DNA of 64,000 nt from Megaleporinus macrocephalus (Eukaryota > Chordata > Actinopteri > Characiformes > Anostomidae): contig CM038705.1 of the NCBI GenBank assembly GCA_021613375.1, forward strand, positions 9,385,095 through 9,449,094. The letters run 5' to 3'. Of the stretch, positions 59,601 to 64,000 are shown piece by piece. A model generated the notes under the pieces. The model saw nothing but the letters and a program-made list of their open reading frames with translations. It was not told where the DNA came from and ran no database searches. Position 1 is the first letter of the stretch; every line of letters begins with the position of its first letter. The position numbers were made by a program, and so were the translations under genes.

Positions 59601-62139
59601 TAGTAAGTGAGGTTAATTAGTGAGTTAGTTATCTAGTTACTAAGTGAGGGAAGTTAGTAAGGTAGTAAGTGAGGTTAATTAGAAAGGTAGTGAGTTAGTT
59701 ACTAAGTGAGGGAAGTTAGTGAGGTAGTAAGTGAGGTTAATTAGAAAGGTAGTGAGTTAGTTAATAAGTGAGGGAAGTTAGCGCAGTAGTACGTGAGGTT
59801 AATTAGTGAGGTAGTGAGTTAGTTACTAAGTGAGGGAAGTTAGTGAGGTAGTAAGTGAGGTTAATTAGAAAGGTAGTGAGTAAGTTAATAAGTGAGGGAA
59901 GTTAGCGCAGTAGTAAGTGAGGTTAATTAGTGAGTTAGTTATCTAGTTACTAAGTGAGGGAAGTTAGTGAGGTAGTAAGTGAGGTTAATTAGAAAGGTAG
60001 TGAGTTAGTTACTAAGTGAGGGAAGTTAGTGAGGTAGTAAGTGAGGTTAATTAGAAAGGTAGTGAGTAAGTTAATAAGTGAGGGAAGTTAGCGCAGTAGT
60101 AAGTGAGGTTAATTAGTGAGTTAGTTATCTAGTTACTAAGTGAGGGAAGTTAGTGAGGTAGTAAGTGAGATTAATTAGAAAGGTAGTGAGTTAGTTACTA
60201 AGTGAGGGATGTTAGTGAGGCAGTAAGTGAGGTTAAATAGTGAGGTAGTTAGTTACTAAGTGAGGGAAGTTAGTGAGGTAGTAAGTTAGTTACTGTGTAA
60301 GTGAGGGAAATTAGTGAGGTAGTTAGTTACTAAGTAAGGGAAGTTAGTGAGGTAGTATGTGAGGTTAATTAGTGAGGTAATGTGTTGGTTACACAGTTAC
60401 AAAGTTAGTTGTTGAGTTTAATTAATAAGAGTTAAGTTGGTGAGTTAATTACAGAGCGAGAAAATTAGTGAGGTAGTTAGTGATTTTAGGCAGTGAGTCA
60501 GTGACTAGTTAGTGAGTTGGTAAGTTGAAGATGTAGTGTGTTAGTAGAAGAAGTAGAGAGCTTGTTAGTGAGATTGTGCATAAGATTAATTAGTGAGTTT
60601 CTGTGAAAGTGAGGTTGAGTGGGTGAGAAGGTAAGGCAGTGAGTTAGTGAGGTAGAAATTTAGTTTGTTTATTTGGTAGTTAGTGAGGTTAATTAGTGAG
60701 GTAGTGAGTTAGTTACTGAGTAAGTAAGGAAAGTTAGTGAGGTAGTTAGTAAGGTTAATTAGTGAGGTAGTGAGTTAGTTACTAAGTGAGGGATGTTAGT
60801 GCGGGAGTTAGTGAGGTTAATTAGTGAGGTAGTGAGTTAGTTACTGAGTAAGTAAGGAAAGTTAGTGAGGTAGTTAGTGAGGTTAATTAGTGAGGTAGTG
60901 AGTTAGTTACTGAGTAGGTAAGGGAAGTTAGTGAGGTAGTTAGTAAGGTTAATTAGTGAGGTAGTGAGTTAGTTACTGAGTAAGTAAGGAAAGTTAGTGA
61001 GGTAGTTAGTGAGGTTAATTAGTGAGGTAGTGAGTTAGTTACTGAGTAGGTAAGGGAAGTTAGTGAGGTAGTTAGTAAGGTTAATTAGTGAGGTAGTGAG
61101 TTAGTTACTGAGGGAAGTTAGTGCGGGAGTTAGTGAGGTTAATTAGTGAGGTAGTGAGTTAGTTACTGAGTGAATGATGTTAGTGTGGGAGTTATTGAGG
61201 TTAATTAGTGAGGTAGTGAGTTAGTTACTGAGTAAGTAAGGGAAATTAGTGAGGTAGTAAGTGAGGTTAATTTGAGAGGTAGTGAGTTAGTTACTGTGTA
61301 AGTAAGGAAAGTTAGTGAGGTAGTTAGTGAGGTTAATTAGTGAGGTAGTGAGTTAGTTACTGAGTAAGTAAGGAAAGTTAGTGAGGTAGTTAGTAAGGTT
61401 AATTAGTGAGGTAGTGAGTTAGTTACTGAGGGAAGTTAGTGCGGGAGTTAGTGAGGTTAATTAGTGAGGTAGTGAGTTAGTTACTGAGTAAGTAAGGGAA
61501 ATTAGTGAGGTAGTAAGTGAGGTTAATTTGAGAGGTAGTGAGTTAGTTACTGTGTAAGTTAGTGAAGTTAGTTGGTGAGTTTAGTTCATAAGAGTTAACT
61601 GTTAAGTTGGCGAGTTAATTACAGAGTGAGAAAGTTAGTGATTTTAGGCAGTTAGTCAGTGAGTAGTTAGTGAGGTAGTAAGTGAGTTGGTAAGTTGAAG
61701 ATGTAGTGTATTAGTAAAGTAGTGAATTTGTTAGTGAGATTGGGCATAAAATTAATTAGTGAGTTTCTGTGAAAGTGAGGTAGGGTGGGTGAGTGGGTGA
61801 GAAAGTAAGGCAATGAGTTAGTGAGGTAGAAATTTAGTTAGTTTATTTGGTCTGTTTAGTTAATTAGTTAGTTTAGAATTCCATTTAGTTCAATTCAGGT
61901 CTATTAGGTATTTACATCATGACAGCACTGAAAGAATTCTGGGAAGCAAACCTTTCTGAGGTGGATTATTACTACTGTTCAGAAAAACAAACCTTGTTTA
62001 TCACATGTGTGTATAACGATTTATTTCTATTTATCTCTTCTCTTTCAGTAAATGCTGGGACATCTTCTGTTCTGGGGCTGATATCGTGCATCCTTCTGTC
62101 GTCCTCCTGCTGACTTTGGTTCTCCTGGTAGTAAACTAG
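26681..62139 (+). CDS. mep1b-like: Meprin-like astacin metalloprotease, gene 2 (complete, 15 coding exons, 665 aa)
   Basis: Exons: 26681-26740, 26843-26861, 30602-30633, 30744-30831, 30905-31022, 38429-38604, 38750-38968, 41580-41726, 41824-41859, 47155-47379, 49644-50060, 51763-51924, 52152-52260, 53755-53853, 62049-62139; total 1998 nt, all phases consistent. Residues 1-20 signal peptide (the second codon is also Met); a short propeptide to about 44 with the latency motif EGD (Asp codon 30622-30624); mature astacin domain from Ser45, zinc motif [18 protein letters not shown] at 134-151; Met-turn SVMHS with Ser193 instead of the usual Tyr. MAM about 240-422, MATH about 426-570, a Thr/Pro stalk 603-635, then a hydrophobic stretch 653-664 ending in Asn665 and stop. 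No EGF module and no cytoplasmic tail, unlike mammalian meprins of 700 or more residues. Exon 9 (12 residues) replaces the segment that holds a Gly-Gln-Cys in human meprins. Confidence 0.93.
27156..27427 (+). repeat. Short copy of repeat family R (A-B form)
   Basis: It starts with the family's A end ('gcgagtttggactacttaag', 'acttggggctggagttct') and ends with the B end ('cacgagaaggtgagggcaga', 'gtttcataacttcattt'). It overlaps the donor of the 537-bp segment copied into the hAT at 25 kb. Confidence 0.7.
28180..28515. repeat. AT-rich simple sequence in intron 2 of gene 2
   Basis: TA-dinucleotide run near 28185-28200 followed by ATATTATA/AATAAATA-type low complexity to about 28510. Confidence 0.7.
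29085..30350 (-). repeat. Repeat family R, minus-strand copy with short unit then long unit
   Basis: Read on the minus strand: a short, 5'-damaged A-B unit (30350-30121), then directly a long unit whose A end starts at 30120 and whose B end is at about 29210-29090. Internal sequence (29540-29960) matches 32230-32740 of the + strand copy, e.g. 'gcacatctt'-poor blocks around 'aaagatgagtgtgaaac'. About 1 kb is retained of a unit that is 3.6 kb at 32-35 kb. Confidence 0.65.
32905..33055 (+). repeat. Common fish repeat block inside family R
   Basis: Contains 'cccagtgagcaagccagggg', 'aacagtggcaaggaaaaact' and 'gaaaccttgagaggaaccag', wording I know from a widespread teleost repeat tail. Confidence 0.55.
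33590..34250. repeat. 71-bp minisatellite inside family R
   Basis: Units begin 'attgaggcaggcatgaggca' and include 'gggggacctgtaaagaaatg'. Starts at about 33747, 33818, 33889, 33958 and 34029, with more divergent units on both sides. Confidence 0.88.
34270..34615. repeat. 24-bp minisatellite inside family R
   Basis: About 13 units of GATTGAGGGAAAGGGAGGTTGGAC with single-base variants. The unit is a multiple of three, so both strands give open frames of repetitive peptide; these are not genes. Confidence 0.92.
36264..36970. repeat. Foldback/palindromic element in intron 5 of gene 2
   Basis: Left arm (36264-36362, resuming 36776-36800) and right arm (about 36822-36970) are inverted copies: 'acttaaaggacgtgggacca' against 'agtcccacgtcctttaagtg', and GTCTAATGAGAAGTAA against TTACTTCTCATTAGAC around a ~30-nt loop near 36795-36830. 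The arms are imperfect and one is interrupted by a hAT element. Confidence 0.8.
36363..36775. mobile_element. Small hAT-type element with perfect 8-bp target duplication
   Basis: The 413-bp insert begins TAGTGATGGGCA and ends with the inverted form TGGCCATCACTA. GCGTCTAA flanks both sides (36355-36362, 36776-36783). Removing it restores the palindrome arm. No coding capacity. Confidence 0.86.
36971..38428 (+). other. Rest of intron 5 of gene 2
   Basis: AT-rich. No motif of a known gene; the 171-codon frame at 36875-37390 has no recognisable composition or homology. Confidence 0.45.
39770..40100 (-). pseudogene. Probable Tc/mariner transposase scrap in intron 7 of gene 2
   Basis: The minus-strand frame 39766-39999 starts with [15 protein letters not shown] and a neighbouring frame gives [13 protein letters not shown], like the LTAQRYVDDIL.P...PF block of Tc-type transposases. 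Frames are broken within about 60 codons; no TIRs were identified. Confidence 0.45.
40429..40610 (+). pseudogene. C-terminal scrap of a LINE ORF in intron 7 of gene 2
   Basis: The frame 40469-40616 reads [20 protein letters not shown] then [12 protein letters not shown]. This resembles the C-terminal 'L.GK.EG.R..GRP..RW.DDI' tail of several LINE families. An ATA/AAT simple repeat follows (40618-40670). Confidence 0.4.
40892..41239 (+). mobile_element. Solo-LTR-like element inside a minisatellite
   Basis: 348 bp, TGTCAC...GTTACA, same family as 31679-35913. It is flanked by GCTAT (40887-40891) and GCTGT (41240-41244), a near-perfect 5-bp duplication. It splits a tandem array whose units continue on both sides. 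Confidence 0.72.
41240..41495 (+). repeat. Minisatellite of about 39-bp units before exon 8 of gene 2
   Basis: Six or seven units of 'gatttttagagatcagaccc' + 'ccaacactgctatacagt'. One partial unit lies left of the solo LTR (40858-40891). Intron 7 of gene 1 holds a single related unit near 12265-12295, so the array expanded after duplication. Confidence 0.85.
42440..42870 (-). repeat. Fragment of repeat family R in intron 9 of gene 2
   Basis: The minus strand shows 'gaagccagaccccaaaagtt', '...tcatgtgccagcctgagg' and 'agtgtgaaaccagag', matching 32205-32740. The A start and B end are missing. Confidence 0.55.
44236..44512 (-). repeat. Two tRNA-like modules (SINE head or tRNA pseudogenes) in intron 9 of gene 2
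   Basis: Both read on the minus strand. Module 1 (about 44505-44443) has TGGCAGAGTGGTTAGAG (A-box-like), an anticodon-like loop CTGCACA and GGTTCAAGCCCC (B-box-like). Module 2 (about 44305-44243) has a TAGCGTTCTTGCCTACCGAG segment and GCGGTTCAAACCCCGC. The first D arm and T arm are plausible, but the acceptor stems pair poorly, so I do not call functional tRNA genes. Confidence 0.5.
44920..45260 (+). repeat. Old interspersed repeat in intron 9 of gene 2, paralogue of 13040-13480
   Basis: Shares 'ttttaaacactgtgtccact', 'ctctattagacac' and the ends 'aaggaggtggtattaatgaa' / 'gttgccagttagt' with the gene 1 copy at the same intron position. Confidence 0.6.
45505..46110 (-). pseudogene. Tc1-like transposase relic in intron 9 of gene 2
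   Basis: Minus frames give [20 protein letters not shown] and [20 protein letters not shown] (45689-45916), then [20 protein letters not shown] and [18 protein letters not shown] (45511-45726): the DDE block of Tc1 including the third acidic residue context. The two frames are offset; the N-terminal half and TIRs are missing. Confidence 0.85.
46132..46344 (+). pseudogene. Non-LTR reverse transcriptase fragment in intron 9 of gene 2
   Basis: The frame reads [20 protein letters not shown] then [20 protein letters not shown], the VDFR...KYLGV.LD..L.W block found downstream of the catalytic site in several LINE clades. Confidence 0.7.
47380..49643 (+). other. Intron 10 of gene 2
   Basis: AT-rich. 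CT-rich simple repeat at 47530-47570; ATT runs near 49530-49560. No gene or transposon motif recognised. Confidence 0.5.
50494..50941 (+). mobile_element. 448-bp element with perfect 19-bp terminal inverted repeats and a coding fragment
   Basis: Ends are CTTTGTGTTAGAACTTCCG (50494-50512) and its exact inverse (50923-50941). Inside, the frame 50541-50735 begins [18 protein letters not shown] and includes [20 protein letters not shown] then [13 protein letters not shown]. From memory this resembles the N-terminus of fish transposon-associated proteins with SWIM/YqaJ-type parts, but I am unsure. No clear target duplication. Confidence 0.75.
50942..51762 (+). other. Rest of intron 11 of gene 2
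   Basis: No gene or transposon motif recognised. Confidence 0.4.
52003..52062 (+). repeat. 19-bp tandem repeat, about three units
   Basis: TTGATCTAATTCAATCTAA units in intron 12 of gene 2. Confidence 0.8.
52842..54243 (+). repeat. Segmental duplication copy 1, containing the active stalk exon 14
   Basis: Starts 'gaaatctctatgtatctttt'; ends near 'agaaagaagtattgttctga'. It holds exon 14 (53755-53853). The same ordered blocks reappear from 54250 onward as copy 2. Confidence 0.8.
54826..55443 (+). CDS. LINE ORF1 protein (coiled coil + RRM-like)
   Basis: 205 residues. About 20-95 is a heptad-rich coiled coil ([35 protein letters not shown]). This is followed by [18 protein letters not shown], the standard opening of the L1 ORF1p RRM domain, then RTERAHRSL and [20 protein letters not shown]. 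Family members bind RNA as trimers and are needed for retrotransposition. The frame stops at KQVPMP, earlier than a full C-terminal domain; the continuation ([20 protein letters not shown] in a shifted frame, 55441-55500) shows a frameshift near 55436. The start may lie upstream of this Met. Confidence 0.8.
   Translation: MRYRRGERNYGGEGDQESIILVKVRKLRQEHSEAANDNKNALSRLEANMKELVERTTLLEQRTVNMEERLGKTEDRTARLEKSVAAKCDDLESRLRRNNIRIHGIPEGSEKNDTIGFVSNFVRSSLQIPDDMDVRTERAHRSLIPKPSENAPPRAIIVRFLDCRVKDRIIQQAWKQRITYEGQTIYFNQDYTSEVQRKSKQVPMP
55740..58130 (+). pseudogene. LINE ORF2 remnant (RT and C-terminal Cys motif)
   Basis: Pieces: 55880-56600 ([56 protein letters not shown]), 56626-57066 (LFADDIL catalytic box; GFRYLGSII), 57095-57590, and [18 protein letters not shown] near 57774-57835, the C-terminal zinc-like motif of L1/Tx1. 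The endonuclease expected between ORF1 and RT is absent, so a deletion lies near 55640-55750. Stops at 56594 and elsewhere. Confidence 0.85.
58936..59017 (+). pseudogene. Second copy of the Thr-rich stalk exon, donor lost
   Basis: Codes for Thr/Ala/Pro-rich sequence ([20 protein letters not shown]) like exon 14, after an acceptor-like 'ttattaag'. The normal 3' part with the GT donor is deleted, so 'ctctgtag' runs straight into 'gctctctgg', which in copy 1 lies ~70 bp inside the intron. Probably not spliced in. Confidence 0.75.
59460..61860 (+). repeat. 2.4-kb minisatellite in the last intron of gene 2
   Basis: Dominant unit 62 bp, containing 'gttagtgaggtagtaagtga' and 'gttagttactaagtgaggga' (e.g. 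starts 59653, 59715). From about 60660 a related unit with 'ttaattagtgaggtagtgag' prevails. All units are built from short GTTAGTGAG words. Higher-order alternation of 'agcgcagtagt' and 'gtgaggtagt' units is visible at 59460-60200. Confidence 0.93.
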
Positions 62140-62358
62140 CAGCCAAATCCACACAACACCATGCCCCTAATGTTTATCACAATCCTTTGATTATTATGTA
62201 CCAATAATCTGATGAATTATATGATTCCTATTTTTTTGTGATTCTTAGTCCTGTAATATTAAATGACATAAACCTCATCAGGACCTTCTTTTATTTACCA
62301 ATCAGCTATATGGTTTTGGTTTTAGGTACTAAAAATTAATTTTCTTTTGTTTGTTTTT

Positions 62359-62712
62359 TGTTGAAACTGACTCTGAATGACTCTGTTTCTATGTTCTGTG
62401 ATTTTATGTTCTGTGCTTCTATGCGAACAAAGCCCAAATAAATAGCATAGCCACTTCTTCCACATCAAATATAGGAAGGTATGTCTGTACCATATATCCG
62501 AAATCATGTACTTAAGTACGACACTGAATGCAGAGACTTCAGAGGAACTTCACATTCCGGCCAGAAGCCTCTCTCTGGCATCGGAAGATTGGACGTCGTA
62601 AGATGTCAGATATGATTCTGTACTTTCTTTGTATAATAAACTTATATTCACAACTAAAGATGTGATTTCTTTAAACCACCAACAAAGCATCGTTACAAGA
62701 GATAATTTACGA
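62359..62712 (+). repeat. Candidate 5' LTR of an endogenous retrovirus
   Basis: Inferred from position: homology with the 3'UTR of gene 1 stops near 62350; the block starts TGTTGAAAC, holds AATAAA at 62438-62443 and 62633-62638, ends near TTTACGACA, and is followed by TGGCGTCACAGAATCGG (possible primer site, from 62718) and a GGTAAGT donor near 62799. Boundaries are tentative without the 3' LTR. The first AATAAA could also end gene 2 transcripts. Confidence 0.45.
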
Positions 62713-63067
62713 CAGTTGCTGGCGTCACAGAATCGGACGTGTTGTGTCCTCCAGTCCGCGGATGTCTTTAGCATGCCACTCCGAGCCGGCAGACCTGGTA
62801 AGTCCTCTCTCTCTTTTGCAGGCTGGATGTGTGCGTAGTCTATTTGGGTCACACTGTTTAAAAACCGCTGCAGTTGTTTGCGAGTGCTGTTGGTGTCTAA
62901 GGTTTTCTTTGTTCCATTTTTGTTTAAATTTTCTTGTGATCACATTAACTAAGTAGAACTGATGAGGAAAAATGAAATGTAGAAGTATTTGACAGAAATC
63001 GGGCTTAATCGATACGTGGGGACAGCTGTGAATGATCCAAAGATTCTATTCTGCAAATAGAGGTTGA

Positions 63068-64000
63068 GTGTGGAGAGCGAGGAGAGATACATTTACAACA
63101 AATGTACATCCTGATAATATTCTGATTGAGCCACTGGGACAGAAAGAAAATCCAAGAGCCTATGTGTCGAGAGCTCATCAAGTGTGGAGAAAAGTTACAG
63201 AAAATGATCCAGATTTAAATCAAATGCAGCAGTCAATTTTGCAAGCCAAAATACACAAAGAGCTGCCGCAACCAGTGAGGAGTAAACTGGCAGAAGTGGT
63301 TGGTCCCGCAAGCATCGCAAAATTGTTTATATGGATCATATAGCACATCAAGTGGAGCTATATAGGAAGAGGGAACATGATCAGAAGGCACAGGACCAAG
63401 AGATCCTCAGAAATCTGAACCAAATACAACTGGTGGACAACAAGTAGAAGGAGAAGAAACAGGCTATGATTATACAGAGTCAGCTTTTGCTGGATGAATC
63501 ATTATCACAACCACAGCAGAATCAAGTTTAGCCCCAAAGGTCTCAGCCATCATTGCTGGTACCAGTTGTTTTCTGTCCACAGCCAGTTTTTGGCCAAGTG
63601 CAGACTTGTGGTCAATTTGGCTATTTTGTCCGTGAGTGCAAGGTGAAAACCTCAGAGGAGGATTTAGAGGCCGATCGAGGCCATTCAGGGGACCGGTGAA
63701 CCGTTATGGGGGCTAGAGAGATTCTAGAGGTGCCTGGAGGACCTGAAAGGGGGGTGTCAGCTGGTAGCATCAGGGCCGGAGAGAGATCCAACAATAAAAG
63801 GTGAAAATAAATCATCGACCATTGGAAGTGATAGCGCATAGCGGAGCTGCTTTCATCTGTATTCAGCCTGAAGATGCTATTCATCTCCCCAAGTCCGGTC
63901 AATGGATTCGGAAAATCGGGTTTGAAAGAATGAAACAGCTGATTCCTCTCACAGAACCAGCTGAGCTCTGCTATAAAAATCAGAAGACTACAAGAATTAT
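63068..64000 (+). pseudogene. Degraded endogenous retrovirus gag-protease, cut by window end
   Basis: 63068-63343 reads like the capsid C-terminal region of fish retroviral gag (ENPRAYVSRAHQVWRKVTE; LPQPVRSKLAEVVG), then stops. Further pieces follow in other frames: a nucleocapsid-like knuckle near 63600-63650 (CGQFGYFVREC, lacking the first Cys and the His of CCHC) and a protease-like stretch near 63800-63900 with HSGAA where an active enzyme has DTGA. Several stops and shifts: an old, defective copy. Confidence 0.75.

Overview
This is nuclear DNA from a fish, almost certainly a teleost. Vertebrate-type GT-AG genes with long AT-rich introns are packed with fish-type repeats: Tc1, hAT, L2, Tx1/L1, Ty3/Gypsy, an endogenous retrovirus and minisatellites. 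The species cannot be named from the sequence.

The host content is two tandem, same-strand (+) genes for meprin-like astacin metalloproteases, closest by eye to meprin beta. Gene 1 (exons at 6169-19665) enters the window at its third coding exon; its first two coding exons should lie left of position 1. Gene 2 (coding 26681-62139, with TATA box and 5'UTR exon just upstream) is complete: 15 coding exons, 1998 nt, 665 aa. Exon phases match exactly between the two, no stop interrupts either, and several introns are recognisably homologous, so they arose by tandem duplication. Both encode propeptide, astacin protease with the zinc motif, MAM, MATH, a Thr-rich stalk and a short hydrophobic C-terminus. 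Three departures from ordinary meprins stand out. The Met-turn reads SVMHS, so the zinc-ligand 'switch' tyrosine is Ser in both. Gene 1 lacks the propeptide aspartate that keeps astacins latent. Neither gene has an EGF exon or cytoplasmic tail; the C-terminus looks like a GPI-attachment signal.

Layout. 1-5169: a GC-rich, young Ty3/Gypsy element on the minus strand with gag-protease-integrase-RT-RNaseH order (Gmr1 type), inserted antisense into intron 2 of gene 1. 5170-19665: gene 1, with Tc1, LINE and Gypsy relics in its introns. 19666-26400: spacer with an L2 LINE split by a hAT element that itself holds a 537-bp copied segment. 26420-62139: gene 2, whose introns are swollen by a repeat family with a split-direct-repeat layout (28-36 kb), a solo-LTR-like element, a hAT inside a palindrome, Tc1 and LINE fragments, a 19-bp-TIR element, a duplicated stalk-exon segment split by a Tx1/L1 LINE, and a 2.4-kb minisatellite. 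62360-64000: the start of a degraded endogenous retrovirus.

No operon, CRISPR array or complete tRNA/rRNA gene is present. The most interesting biology is the pair of meprins with an altered active site and a probable lipid anchor; next come the Gmr1-type element and the split-direct-repeat family.
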